A stretch of 64,000 nt of DNA, from contig CM049320.1 of NCBI GenBank assembly GCA_026874595.1, positions 28,880,714-28,944,713 on the forward strand, in the 5' to 3' direction. Within the stretch, counting starts at the first letter, position 1, and each line of letters starts with the position of its first letter. Below are positions 1 to 12,120 of the stretch, in pieces. Both the position numbers and the translations under genes were made by a program. Source of the DNA: Sipunculus nudus. Its lineage: Eukaryota; Annelida; Sipuncula; Golfingiida; Sipunculidae. Under the pieces are notes generated by a model, which saw only the letters and a program-made list of their open reading frames with translations, did no database searches and was not told the origin of the DNA.

Positions 1-700
1 TTTCCCGCCAAAATAGTCCTGAATGAAGTCACATGGGGTGAACTTTTACTACGAACCTCTTATTGGCTCTCTGGCGGTGACACGTGATCGCTCCGCCAAT
101 CACAAGAACGTCTGTGTGTTCCAGGCACGTGTTTATGCAAATCGACGTGTCACATGGTTTAAATGCCAACATTGGTCGGTTGACAGTATGAATGTCGAGA
201 GAACTTTCATTCAATGTGACAGCGATAAGCGTCAGCTTTATTTGTAATCAAATAAGAACCATTTCTAATTGCTCAATATTTTTATCGGCCTGTTTCGCCA
301 GAATAACAAAATTTGATGGCGGTTTCCCGGCGGTTTTTCTTCTCTCGCGCATGAGTATAACGATCGTTCCACGTATATATAGGCACAACCTGACTAATTT
401 TTAAGGCTCAAATTAAACGACCGGCAACGTCGGGTAATACTTTTCATTAAGGAAATTAAGGGCATCTAAGAATGAAATAGAAGGGCTATTTTTCTACTAC
501 TTGAAGGCAGTTTTCTACGGGCCCAGGCGCGCTTGCAGGAGTTCATACAAAAAAAAATATTAATTTGCAGATATGTCAAAAAAAATTTTCAGCCACAGCC
601 AAAAAACTCGACCGGCCTGGTTAGCCCCAACAGAGAATATTTTAAGGATGGCCTAAACAGATATTTCCTGACCGTACGGCATTTCTTGTTTAGACGTAGA
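1..700. promoter_or_regulatory. Promoter-like CpG-richer stretch, gene not assigned
   Basis: This stretch has more CpG than the DNA after it. It holds an inverted CCAAT (ATTGG, about 62-66), a CCAAT near 96-100 and a TATA-like TATATATAGG near 373. These are ordinary parts of an animal promoter, but no first exon could be tied to it. It could serve the DUF1647-like gene 4 kb downstream through an untranslated exon, or a gene left of the window. Confidence 0.25.
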
Positions 701-1055
701 CGAGATACAGATCAACATTGCTCGCTCATGCATTAATTACAGAAAAATACTAGAATATCAGCAAAAGCTGACAAAAGCCCTCAGCCAAAAGAGCAGTATT
801 TATGGGTGGTAACAGTAACAAGTATTCATGTAATATTTGTTCTCACATGGATGTATATCTGTACATATGTCTTTTGTTCAAGTTGTGAATTGGAACTAGA
901 GAGGTATGAACTTTGTAAGTCTGGCCCCAGTCTTTGTGAGTCATGCAGCACTTACGAGATCATCAAGGCCAATGACCATTCCATATTCCAAAACAATCCA
1001 TCCAGTGGTTCCTTAGAAATAAGCTCCTAAGTTTTTTTCTATTATAAGCTCTGTG

Positions 1056-1312
1056 ACCTTGGGTCATCCATCTTGGAACTTGACCGAGATTTTGTTGATA
1101 TGTATCAGCACCAAAGAAATGAAATTTCTGTGTTGAATACTTTTGGAGATATCCTCCTCACATGGTAAATGTTAACACACGCCGGTTATTTTCTATAATT
1201 CGCTCTAAAACGTCGAGAAATAAGTCAAGGTCACCCATCTTCGAACTTGACCAAGATTTTGTTTGTATATACATCAACACCGAAAAAATAAAATTCCTAA
1301 TCAGGGTACCGA
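1056..1312 (+). repeat. Imperfect tandem duplication, about 168-bp period
   Basis: Two similar segments begin near 1061 and 1229. Each reads roughly GGTCA-CCATCTT-GAACTTGACC followed by an AGATTTTGTT stretch and a run about 'ATCA-CACC-AA'. The copies differ by scattered substitutions, so the duplication is old. No coding capacity is seen. Confidence 0.5.
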
Positions 1313-1539
1313 CATCCAATATATGGTTTCATCTTTCAAAAAGTACAGTTTTACATATATTTATATAAACATTTTATATATTCTACTACCTTATTAGGCA
1401 TTGACTATTACTAAAGAGTTCATTTATTACCGTCCTTCTTAATTATACCTCTTCACGTGCAAAGGTAATCTCAACCTGCACTCATTCCTACAATGCTGGC
1501 ACTCGCATACAACACAAAATAAAATTGTCTGCAAATTCA

Positions 1540-1760
1540 TGTGAGATCCAGAACAAGGCTTACAGGCCTAATGCGAACCTGTGCAATGGGATATACATCA
1601 GTTATAATGCTTCCATGATAACATGCTTGACCATTATTGGAAAAGTACTTGATAACTTTTCAAATACGTGAATGTTTGACATGTACATGTTCAAAGCATG
1701 TACTAAAAACATTTTAAACCCAAGTACAGGATTTTAAGCCTGTAATAAAACACAAAATCT
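1540..1760 (-). repeat. 3'-end fragment of the long non-coding repeat, inverted
   Basis: The sequence around 1553-1585 (AAGGCTTACAGGCCTAATG, then CGAACCTGTGCAATGGG) is the reverse complement of the end of the long repeat at 11310-11345. The match continues into the 'agtacttg...catgtac' region. It is a terminal fragment of the same family in opposite orientation. Confidence 0.55.
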
Positions 1761-1981
1761 GTTCAGAGATACCTTGTTGTGCATGTTTCAATGGTATCGA
1801 GGCAAGGAATGAATGGAGTACAGGTATGTAATTTGACATAAACCTTGCATATGCTAATATCCGGTAAAAAAAGTGTAGTAAACTCCAGATCCTCCTTTAA
1901 AAAAAATATTTTTTTCCTCCCTACCTGATGACTTTTTTTGGACCAGTGTTAGCCCCAACACAGAAATTTTTAAGGATGGCC

Positions 1982-3329
1982 TAATTACCAGATGTAATTG
2001 GTTAGTAGTTACCCATCATTTCGAAAGAATCCAGTTGATATGTTGGTAAAAGGCCAAGGTCATAGGTCAGGTCAACTTATTTTGTAGACCACTCTATTTT
2101 TCTTGTATATATAAGCTTGCATTCCAGCTGGTACATCTCACCGTGTGGCTGTAATTGTGAGTGACACTGGTGACATATGACTCCCTTTTGTATCAGGCTA
2201 TTAAGTGATAAGGCTGAGTGATAAGTACCTCGTTACTGCATAACAAAACACTGTTGTTGGAATACTTCAGCCAGGAATTAACACTATGAGAGTATAGTAT
2301 TAAGGTTTAGCTACTGATTTATAAGATGATGGGAACATTTTGCAGTTTATTTTATGGAATCATAGCAATAAACTTAGTTTCCTAGATATCTGAATATTTT
2401 TATATAAATCATCACATATAAAAGCAAGTGTTTGTTCTCATAATATGTGGATGGTTCTTTCAGGTTTTGCAGTTTACCAACCCTGCTGACCCCATTGAAA
2501 AGCAGAGTGATGATAAAAAATATTGGACCTACACTTTTACATTTGCATATCTGTAAATCTGATATGAGTGCCTGAACATGCCTTTTGAATTGTTTTGGAT
2601 ATTCATTACTGAACATCATTTGGAGAATTTGCCCCAAGTTTGGTCTCTTATTGGAGGATGTGTGATATCAAATGTCAGACTTGTCAGAAATCCATTATGT
2701 CTGCCAGTTAGCCACCTTAGAAATCCTTTTTTCAGTGCAGTTTCAGTAATTTTCCTACAATTTTTGGTTGTTGTCTGATTTCAGACCTGTCAGAAGTCAA
2801 AAATGGCCACCAGGCAACCATCTTTAAATTCCATTTGATCATACTATCTCAAGAACTGTTAAAGTGAAGGCAGTCAGATGTATATTAATGTAATCTTGCA
2901 AAGGATTGGGTCAAATATTTCTATTTATATTATCATCATATATGAAAGTGCAGTACAGTTGGCTTGTATTGAATAAAAATTCATACAGAAGCACCTGATT
3001 CTCAATAATTCTTGCATGGATTTCCTTGATTTTTTGCTATATATTTTGATCTTATATTTGCCCTTTGTGGTGTTCCTTTTGATACTGACAGGTATCAAGT
3101 AAGCTATGGGAATAGTTCTGGATACCTTAACAATCATACATTTTCCTCAGACCATCAATTCACTGTGTTTTAACCAGACATAGGTAATATATATTTCTGT
3201 TGTTGTAGAAAATTTCAACAAATTGGCAAATTGGTTCCTCAAAATTTGACTGGAAGTTGTGAATCTCAGCCCATGATGTCGCAGGTCATGCTTGGCAGCT
3301 GAGCGTCATGACCCATGGGTCACTTGTTT
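1982..3329 (+). repeat. Left arm of a 1.4-kb inverted repeat
   Basis: Long stretches match the reverse complement of 14487-15925 in collinear order: the 'gttagtagttaccc' start, the 'gataagtacctcgttac' region, the 'ttccattgaaaagcagagtgatgat'-type middle, and the final 44 bases containing the palindrome TGACCCATGGGTCA. The arms diverge moderately and differ by indels. No protein is recognisable. It is probably two copies of one transposable element in opposite orientation. Confidence 0.75.
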
Positions 3330-4357
3330 GGAATATTAATCACATGGCTGGCATTTGTTTAAACCTGCAGGTGGCACCACCTCTGATTATCATTTTCTGC
3401 ATTTAAACGTTTCAGCTATATTTCTTGACTGGTATCTCTGTTTGTTCAAATCTGTCCTATTTATTAATTACATCCCCCATGCCTCCCAGTTAAAACATGG
3501 TCATCTGGATAACTGAATAGCTAATCGTGCATTTTCTTTTTTAAATCCAAGTTGCAAGTTTTCATTTGAAAACAGGTTCTTGTTAATTTTTGGAAAATTT
3601 GGGTATCACTGATGCAGCACTTTGTACGGTAAACATATGGCGGGAGACTGGTATTGCCTCAAGTTTGTAAAAGTTTTTACATAAGTAACTTTGAACACAG
3701 CAAGAAATATATTTTGTCACTAAACATGGTAACTGTTGAAGCTAGAGACTTTTCTCAGGGTATTTAATCAAGATTCCATTGTTTACCAAAAATAAGATCA
3801 GAATTTTTCTTCACTTGAAATTTTTATTCTTATTTCAGTATTGAAGAGAAAAATGAGTGTGACAGATGGGGCCATCTTTGAAAATCATATGCTGAAGTTT
3901 TCTCACTGAGGTGAAAGATAACAGATGATTGGTAATATTTGACACACCAAAGGATACACCGAAACAGAGCATAAATATTTCTTAGTGCAACTGTTATATG
4001 TTCAAGCAGAATGGTTGGATATTTCATGCCTCATCTCTTTATTCAACTGTTGATGTATTGAAATACATAACATATATCATATATCTACTCACCAGAACAG
4101 TATATGTGCTGTGGGATGCAGCAAGAAAGCATACAAAAGAGGTGTATGAAAATTACAAGAAGAGGAAAAGCAAGATTGAGGAAAAAATCCCCAAATTTGC
4201 AAAAAAAAAACAAACTTAAATATAAAAATTGAAAATGTAAAAGTGAAATATACCAATATTGTCAGTTTTATTAGAAATTTTTTTTTGTAAGTTTTCGTCA
4301 CTACATGGAGCAGAGGAATATTTTTCCCCGATCCTGGTGAATGACTGGTAAATAAGG
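3330..4357. other. Sequence upstream of the DUF1647-like gene, no gene recognised
   Basis: AT-rich DNA. One short lysine-rich open frame (3998-4219) lies here, but it has no recognisable domain and ends in an A-rich tract, so it is not called as a gene. Part of this stretch may carry 5' untranslated exon sequence of the gene starting at 4358; no TATA box was seen close to that start. Confidence 0.3.
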
Positions 4358-4765
4358 ATGACTCGATACCTTGAAATCATGAAGAGTAAGAATTTTCTTA
4401 TTCTCGTGTTATTTATATTGGCCACAAGTATATCAGTATGGCTAGTGACTGTACCAACTCCCACCTTCACAAGAATTATGACTCGCACACATAAACAAAT
4501 CAACAGTCTGAAGAGCATGGCCAATCAAAAGAAAAACGAACCCAATGTTGACGATACTTACCTAGAACTTCTTGGATTCAACAGTAACGTGGGTCTCTAT
4601 CCAGATGTGATAGACCCAAATTTGAATGTTCCGGTAATTGTTACTGCTGCAATGTCAGACAATATGGAATCCACAGTGAAGTTGATTAAATCCGTCCGGA
4701 AGCATCTGAGTGACCGGTTCATGGCTGTCTTTGATCTGGGACTGAATTCTATAGAACTGGTCCAG
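4358..4765 (+). CDS. DUF1647-like gene, coding exon 1
   Basis: Starts with ATG and encodes 136 residues, including the membrane anchor and the start of the lumenal domain. It ends in GGTCCAG followed by the donor GTAAGT. The start was chosen as the first ATG before the hydrophobic anchor; a second in-frame Met lies eight codons downstream (MKSKN). Confidence 0.7.
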
Positions 4766-7700
4766 GTAAGTTATATTTTGGTTAAGGTAGCAGAAATAAC
4801 AAAACCCCTTGTATTTAAGTCAGTCTAATACATATTATACCATAAAGTATACCTTGTTGAAAACCTGTCACAGTGTTCTTTCTGTTGATGGTCACTTTTT
4901 TTTAAATTTTCATTCATTTTAATATGATATATTAAAATTTTAAACACTATGCTACCTCAAGTCCCCAGTAACAGCAAGCCACATGTAACTAGTTTAGGAG
5001 TACTGGCTGTATTATTATGTCATGCAAGAGACACTTGTAGTTTTCAGCCATGCTGCAGGAGATGGAATGTTGGACATGTACCTTTCAAACATGTACATTC
5101 ACTTTACACACTTGGCACATATTTTATGTGCTTGCTGTCATGTTGCATTTTTGACCCATGGTGACCCTGAGCCTGTGGCCAATGTAACCTCCTTTACTAG
5201 ATATCTAGGATCCCTGGAGTAGCATAATATTGATATACATTTTTAAGGAGAACACTTGTTCTAAGGGTTGTCCTTTCTATTAATTTCTTGGAAATACCAA
5301 CTTTGGAAATACTTATGAAATTGAGTTCTAAATAATGATGATTTCTTTATACAGGGCTTCATTATTATAAACTGGAAAATTATTAGTAATAAGAATATTT
5401 CTTGACTATTTCATTTCAGGAAATTAATTCAGAGTTTTATGAATTATATATGTATAGAGATCTTAACAACATGGTGTCCATTAAGCTTTGTCCACTCATT
5501 GAAGTTACTGTAAAATAGTCCAAAGCAGTTGTTAATTAACAAGTATAAGGTTTCACGCACCTCACAGAATAAACTGACATGGCCTTATTTTTGTATAGTA
5601 GTTTTAATTCATGGTTTTACCTTAACATTCATAATTTATGTTAAAATAAAAATTTTCATTACCTGTGAAAGATATTTCTTTACGGCGTGTTCTTAACTCT
5701 TTTGTCTTTGTTTCAGCTCAAGAAGTACTGTAACGTAAGCATGAACTGCACAGTGAAGTCATTTGATTTCTCAAAATTCCCTGGTCATTTACGGGATTCC
5801 GTTGTGAAAGCATACATTCCAGTCACCATACAGGTATTTTACTATCAGTCTATTCTACAAAGTGGGGCACATCTGTTCTTTATTAACCTTTTGGGAAATA
5901 TTGATATTTAAACTAAAAATCTGCATTCTAAAGAATGCAAATCTCTTTCATGTGGGGGTCCCCTAATCCTGGATGCTTTCAAAACCGTGTTTGCATTCAC
6001 TCGTTTCCGGGTTCATTCATGCCTAAATGACTGTTCAATTGTGAATATTCCTTGATGACATTCCTGAATCTGGAACATATGCCTGATCCACACCAAAATC
6101 TTCTTGATTCTTGATTCATGAGATGCTGTTCCAGATTTTCCAGAGATGCTCAGAGATGAGATGTGAGTTATATATGTAGTGAAAAACACACACACACAAA
6201 CACACACAAACAGGGATGAACACATACCCTCCTGGCAGAGACAATAAGCATTTATAATAAAGTTCAAGAGATAGATATATTTTCAAATTTAAATTTTTCT
6301 TACACATTCCTTAGGTCCATGACCACCTCTCCAGTGCAAAACCACCAAAAAAACACTGATAATTTTTTTCTCCCATTTTTTTCTTCTGCCTATGTTTGTA
6401 TCAAATCTTCCAAGGCTTTCTAGGCTGATATTCCAAAGCTTACATTACGCAGCATCATAGTTACAGGTGACTGTGTTATTTATTTTTTTACCTTAATTTT
6501 CAAAGTGGTCAGTTACAGTTACTATGAAAGAAGGCTGTCTGCAAATGCTTTGTGATTTCAGATATCTAATTCAAAGGTTTTCAGCCGAGTGAATTAAAAT
6601 GTCAGATTTTCTTTGGCTGTTAGTCCCTAATTCCTACCAATTATTGTATGACAGCAAACACCTAGTACTGGTATGTTTTAGCCACAGGTTCTACACAAAA
6701 ACTTCAGGTCAAGCAAACTTATTCAGAATCTCATTATATTATCATATAACATATTTGGTTATTTAAAACAAAATTAAGATAGGTTTTACATAAAATGAGC
6801 CCAATTCCTTGAGGAAAAACATTTTTTCTTTATATTTTTCCACTAAAAACATGAGGTTGTTTGATTTGTTCAAATACTATTGGCACATCTATGAGCACTG
6901 TCAACTAGGCAGTGATGTCACAAATCCCCTGTGTCGAAAAATTGTAGATCTCAGTAAAAGCACAGTATTTCTGTTATTGTCAGTCCCAAATTTTATGGAG
7001 AGAATTAATACAACATGCATTAATAGATCCGAGTTGTTGTAAAAATTCAGTGCATGATGTCACATGTGTATCAGTCAATCAAATCAGGGCAAAGTCTGGG
7101 ATCTGGATGAAATCCTCCATTCACACAACAAATACACATGGAATAGGTTTACTTAACCTGAATCTTAACCTAAATGAATCAGCAGCTGCCTAGGTTTCTT
7201 AATACCATTCCATTTGATTTATATGAGGTAAGGCTTTACTAAATTCAACCCCTCTGAAAGTGATCAAAATGATATAAAATATATTTGTTTAAACAGGTCA
7301 TTATCAGTATATGACAAAGTACTTATGTTCACCTAGATTATTGTTATTTATCTCTATACTTAAGCCAACTAAGAGAGGTTAAATATATTGTATATGCTTA
7401 AACTAGATGTCTTGCACCACCTCTTATTTACAGAAATGATTTTCTCAACCCCAGTAAGCCTCACAACTCTATATGGGGAAGATTAAATCAGCACTTGTTT
7501 GTCACATGTTTATTCATTAGGGGGATGGGATGTTTAAATATAAGCACCTGGAGTCACATGTTGGTCTATTAATGATACAACAGTGGGTGGGATAAATTGT
7601 TGTATAATGCAGCTGATGTCTGCTATACAGCTCATGTATAATTAATAGTACTACTGATTACCTGCTAGTACTAACTTTAAGCCCACTAAACCATTAATGC

Positions 7701-10700
7701 AGTTTAGGCAACACAGTCGGGAGGGACATTCACTGGACCACTGTGTTAACAATTAACCCAGCAGTGGTCTCTAAGAGGTGTATCACAAGCATGGTGTGAA
7801 AAAGTATTCCTGACTTTGCCTTTAAATTCTGTGTACCAACACTAAATTTACTATTTTATGGTCCCCTGCTTCCGTGGATTGGGGATATTGATTTGGGTGT
7901 GTCTGTCTGTCCCTCTGGTCTGTCCGTCAATCAGGATTTTGTTTCTGTGCGATAACTTTCTTAAACATTTGATTTCATTGAAATTAGTGTCAGTGATTGC
8001 TTTAATGCATACCTTGGTTGGGATTGGTTTTGGAGTGTCTGTCTGAAAATATATTATCACCAGCTCCAAAACAAACAAAAAATTTTCCCTTTTGTTCCCA
8101 ATTCACAACAAAAATTATGACATGTGGAGACATCTTCAGGGGACAATGAAAACTAAAACACAGGCACTATGACATGTTAAGACATCTCCAGGGGAAAATA
8201 AAAACTAAAACATATTGAGAAGGCAAGCATAAAGATCACAGGATGCTAAAATAATAAGAGGCAGAAGCGGTGGACATGAATTCCACAAATTTGCTTGTAT
8301 CATCATAATATGTGATACATATCGTAGGATGGAAACCGATTCATGACCCTCAGTGTCATATTAAAATGAATGAGAAAATCCTCACATCAGATCTGTTATG
8401 ATCATGTGACACACCCACAGGTCTTCATCAAGCTAATGAAAGCAATGAGTGTTGCTGAAAACTATGAAGTAATAACAGTCTTCTGAAGGCTTTATTTTAA
8501 ATATTATGATAAATTTAATGTGTAAAGTGCTATTGATATGTTATAATCTGTATATTCATTTTAAGAATATTATATACTGTAAATAAATTATTCGCGAACC
8601 TGTGAGCTTATGCGATGGTGTGCTGTCGTCTGTACGTTAACCCATACTATCTTGAAAACGGCAAGAGTTAGCATCACCAAATTTTATGCAAAAAATTTTA
8701 AAAACTCTATCGGATTTTGCTTATTTTTTGGCTAACTGCATTTTCTTAGATTTTATAGGGAAAAAGCTAAAAAAGCTTTATAAATCTTCTTCTCTGAAAT
8801 TGTTCAGCCAAATTGTCCAATATTTCACAGAAATGATCCCCAGAAAAACCTTTCTCAAGTTTGTTCGAATGGTTTAAGTACAGTGATTTTTGGCCAAGTT
8901 ACAGGAAGTTGAACTTAGTCATCTGTCCAAAAAAAGCATACTAAAATTACAATCTCAGGAACGGCTGAAGCTGTCATCACCAAATTTTATGCCAATGTTG
9001 GTCACATGAGTCATATCTGAAATTGAGGTATTGGTGGCGCCACCTATATCGGCCTTTTTTGTACAGGGGTCATCAGTGCCCGTATCATACTGACGTCTAC
9101 AAAAAACTTCTTCTCTGAAACAATATGGCCAAATAGGTTAATATCGCACAGAAATGATCCTAGGGTAGTGCTTTCTGAAGTTTGTTCAAATGGTCTCAGT
9201 TCAGTGATTTTTGGCTGAGTTATGGGAAGCTGAATTTAGTCATATGCTGTAACAGCCCATTTTAGCTCAGTGGCTACAAAGATCTTCTCAAAAACCACTA
9301 GGCCAAATTCTTAAATCTCACACATTAATTATCCTTAGATGTTGATAATTCAAGTTTGTTCAAATGGTTTTGGTTCAGTGATTTTTGGCTGAGTAATGGG
9401 AAGTTGAACTTAGCCATTTTTCTGTATTTTCCCATATGAGTTATAAACCTGTAAAACGTTTTTTGACTGACGCTACTGAGGCCAATTTTATAAGAATAAT
9501 CCCCTGAAAAATTCTTATAATAATTGTCTTTAATGGTTCCAAAGAATTAATTTTGGCTGAATTATAAAGATAGAATTGAGTCATTTTACCATATATGTTA
9601 GCTGTGTGAAGCAGATACATCTAGACTGGCACCAGTTTATCAGCATTTATTTCATCATGCCTCCAGACATTAAGATTTCAGGTTATCTATGGTTGATATT
9701 GAAAAGAATGTTTTTTTAAAAGCTTTTAAAAAATGTAGATTTATGATTTTTAGATATTCCTCATGCCAGGCAATGTTTACAATCACAGGTATACAGCTGT
9801 CAATGGGTATATAAAGACGGCTGTACATGGATTATAAATAATTGGTATCCATAGTCAAATTAATTCAAGATTTTGCCATCAGTGAGATGTATCTGTATTA
9901 CAATTTTGCATTCAATTTGCATCTGTAATAATTTTTAGGGAACCTGTGAGCTAATGCGATGGTGTGGTGGCATTTGTCTTCTGTACGATAACCTACATTA
10001 TTTTGAAAATGATTGGAGCTAGCTAATGAAATTTAATTTAAAAAATTAGCCATTTCAAAAACTCTGCATTTTCTTAAATTTTAAAGAGAAAAAGCTAAAA
10101 AAAACTTTAAAACCTTCTCCTCCGAAACACTCAAGCCAAATTGTTCAATATTTCACAGAAATAATCTTTTATACCATCTCCCTCAATTTTGTTCCAATGG
10201 TTCATGTTTGGTGAATTTTGGCCGAGTTACAGGAAGTTGAACTTAGTCATCTGTCCAAAAAAGCATACTAAAATGACAGTCTCAGAAACGGCTGGAGCTA
10301 TCATCACCAAATTTTTTGCCAGTGTTGGTCACTTGAGTCATATATGAAATTCAGGTATTGGTGGCGCCACCTGCATTAATCTTTTTTTGTACGGGGGTCA
10401 TTGGTCATCTTTTATTATTCTAGATATTTTGATAAAAAGTTTATGAATATGAATAATAAAAAAATTTTAGCCAAAGTCTTTCAGTATGTGTTAACAGATA
10501 TACCAACAGGCCAAGATTGAATCCGTATCTTTAAATAGGTTGAGAAACTGCCAACTCTTTCAGATTTGGCAACAGATCAAGAGTTCATTCAGTGCAGCCA
10601 GATATAGGTCAAGAGTTCATTCAGTGCAGCCAAGCACAAGGCATGTGATCATCTCATGGGTGACATGTGAACACCTCATGGGCACCATGTGATCACTTCA

Positions 10701-12120
10701 TGGGTGTCAAGCCCCTCAAGGCAGGGCCCCTGCATGAGTTTATGCTATTTCAGATTTGGCAACAGGCTAGAGGTCAGTCTGGATCTATTTATAGCTGCCA
10801 ACTGTATCAGATTAGGCAACAGGTCAAGAGTTCACTCGGTGCATCCAGGTATGGTCAGGAGTTTACTCAGTGCAGTAGCTGCATTCTATTTATAGCTTTG
10901 GCAGACTGCCAACTGTGTCAGATTGTGCAACAGGTCAAGAGTTCGCTCAGTGCAGCCAGGTACAGGTCAAAAGTTCACTCAGTCTAGCCAGGTGCAGGTC
11001 ATGAGTTCACTCAGTGCAGTAGCCTGAGCAAGCAATTTGTCACAGTTCACTTGGGGCAACAGCCTTTCTCACCTAAGCCTGTTCAGCCCTGTCTGAAATT
11101 GGGCATATGTCTATATCTCTGATAGCTTCATTGTATACAAGACTGGTGGTGCCAGCTACAATCTTTTTAGTGTTGTGTGCACCCATGCCAGAATTTCAGC
11201 AGTGATGTTTGTGTAATTGTTTCTTATTCAAAATGTTTAGTACTTGCATTGTTCATATACATGAAAAGTAATGGTCCAGCATTGAAGCATTATACCTTGT
11301 GTTTTTCCCAATGCACAGGTTCGCATTAGGCCTGTAGGCCTTGTTATAATTTTTATGCAGTGGCTCCGATTTGTAAATTTATTTTCATTCATGTAATAGC
11401 AGTGAACTGCCTTTTTATTATCTACCAGCACTGAGCCTTAATGCCCATGTTATTTTTATATCTATTACAATATGTAACAAGGAAAACCTGGAATTAAAAA
11501 AAAAGAATATTTCTGAATATTAGAACCTTGGCTAATTTCCAAGCTTTTCCCCTTGTGATGAAATGTGTTTCTAATTTCAGAGAGCTTTAACAGAATTTGG
11601 AGCTGTGCTTTGGACAGAATCAGAGGAGTATTTCATCACAGATAAAATAGACCAGCCACTAAAACAGGCAGAGCAGACGGGGATAGCAGCGTGGTCCATT
11701 AAGTCGGAGGAGCCCACCTCAGCCTTCACACACCCACGCATGTTTAAATACTTCCAAACACAACCAGACAAATTTTTCTTTCTACATATGGTAGGCATGA
11801 GCCATTTAGTGGTTTACAACAACAGAAAAGTCCATGAGAAGCTTATGCTTCAGTGGGTGAAATGTGCGCTGACGTGGGAATGTATATGCCCCATGGGGGC
11901 GCAGGCATTTGGCTGCCATATTGATCGCAGACCGCTGTATAAATACTCTCGCTGCCATAAATTTACTATGTCAGCCTTGAATGTGATATTAGGTTTGACT
12001 TACGATTACAACCACACAAGATACATTGTGGAAAATAAAATATTTGGTGTTGAAATTGAAAACAATAAATTATTACAGACAACAGATGAAAGTGTGGACT
12101 TTAAAGAAGATGCATGGTGA
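4358..12120 (+). CDS. DUF1647-like type II membrane protein, three exons
   Basis: Exons 4358-4765, 5717-5833 and 11581-12120 join in phase 0 with GT-AG introns and encode 354 residues. Residues about 12-31 form a single hydrophobic anchor after a short basic N-terminus, as in type II Golgi or ER proteins. A globular lumenal part starts near residue 90 (VPVIVTAAMSDN), followed by FDLGLNSIE, a CNVSMNC segment with two N-glycosylation sequons, FSKFPGHLRDSVVKAYIP, and ALTEFGAVLWTESEEYF. This pattern resembles DUF1647 (Pfam PF07801), known from nematodes and, in my recollection, frequent in molluscs; it may be glycosyltransferase-like. Family assignment is from recalled motif similarity; enzymatic activity is inference. 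The gene sits between the arms of a large inverted repeat, and intron 2 (5.7 kb) is full of repeats. Confidence 0.72.
5717..5833 (+). CDS. DUF1647-like gene, coding exon 2
   Basis: Bounded by the acceptor TTTGTTTCAG and the donor GTATTT. The 39 codons hold CNVSMNC (two N-glycosylation sequons) and FSKFPGHLRD, a typical segment of the family. Confidence 0.7.
5925..6265 (-). repeat. SINE-like element, copy 1 (with CA microsatellite)
   Basis: The reverse complement matches copies at 32520-32860 and 47955-48320. Shared blocks are 'ttcatccctgtttgt', 'atcaaggaata', 'catatgttccagat'/'gcacatgatc', and the end 'gcattctttagaatgcag'. The (CACACA) run near 6187 interrupts this copy. The copy at 32.5 kb has an RNA polymerase III A-box-like head, so the family is probably a tRNA-derived SINE. 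Confidence 0.55.
7858..8070 (+). repeat. Dispersed repeat fragment with GTCTGTC runs
   Basis: The segment runs from 'ggtcccctgcttccgtgg' through runs of TGTCTGTCTGTCC to a repeated 'gtgtctgtctg'. The GTCTGTC runs mirror the GACAGAC tails at 16.8, 22.0 and 30.4 kb in reverse orientation, so it is probably the end of a related dispersed repeat. Confidence 0.35.
8116..8214 (+). repeat. 52-bp tandem duplication
   Basis: Two units begin at 8116 and 8168. Both read TATGACATGT, then GAGACATC or AAGACATC, then CAGGGGA and AAAACTAAAACA, with a few substitutions between them. Confidence 0.7.
8590..11350 (+). repeat. Long non-coding repeat, copy A
   Basis: It starts near 'cctgtgagcttatgcgatgg' and ends at 'ggttcgcattaggcctgtag'. 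The same modules in the same order occur at 55385-57860. They are: the start block, repeated 'caccaaattttatgcaaaa' and 'aagttgaacttagtcat' blocks, GGTGGCGCCACC sites (9033 and 10360), a block of 'cagatttggcaacaggtcaagagttcactcagtgcagc' repeats (10555-11040), and the end module. A second start module at 9945 suggests internal partial duplication. No protein is encoded. It is probably a non-autonomous transposable element family. Confidence 0.65.
10555..11045 (+). repeat. Imperfect short-unit repeats inside the long repeat
   Basis: Units built on CAGATTTGGCAACAGGTCAA and GAGTTCACTCAGTGCAGCC recur about five to seven times with variable spacing. The related copy at 56940-57110 has fewer units, so the copy number of this block varies between elements. 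Confidence 0.6.
11581..12120 (+). CDS. DUF1647-like gene, terminal coding exon 3
   Basis: The acceptor CTAATTTCAG precedes AGAGCTTTAACAG, keeping phase 0. The exon encodes 179 residues and a TGA stop at 12118. It contains EFGAVLWTESEEYF, GIAAWSIKSEEPTSAFTHP, and a cysteine-bearing ALTWECICPMGAQAFGC segment. The C-terminus is charged. Confidence 0.72.
   Translation, partial: RALTEFGAVLWTESEEYFITDKIDQPLKQAEQTGIAAWSIKSEEPTSAFTHPRMFKYFQTQPDKFFFLHMVGMSHLVVYNNRKVHEKLMLQWVKCALTWECICPMGAQAFGCHIDRRPLYKYSRCHKFTMSALNVILGLTYDYNHTRYIVENKIFGVEIENNKLLQTTDESVDFKEDAW

Larger units (their letters stand above)
5834..11580 (+). other. Intron 2 of the DUF1647-like gene
   Basis: A 5.7-kb intron with GT-AG ends. 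It holds a SINE-like copy (5925-6265), a short repeat with CTGTCTGTC runs (7858-8070), a 52-bp tandem duplication (8116-8214) and a 2.7-kb non-coding repeat (8590-11350). No further exon is needed to keep the reading frame. Confidence 0.6.

Noticed and set aside
3998-4219. Lysine-rich 73-codon frame upstream of the DUF1647-like gene
   Set aside because: No domain, the end is an A-rich tract, and there is no splice site consistent with joining to the gene at 4358.
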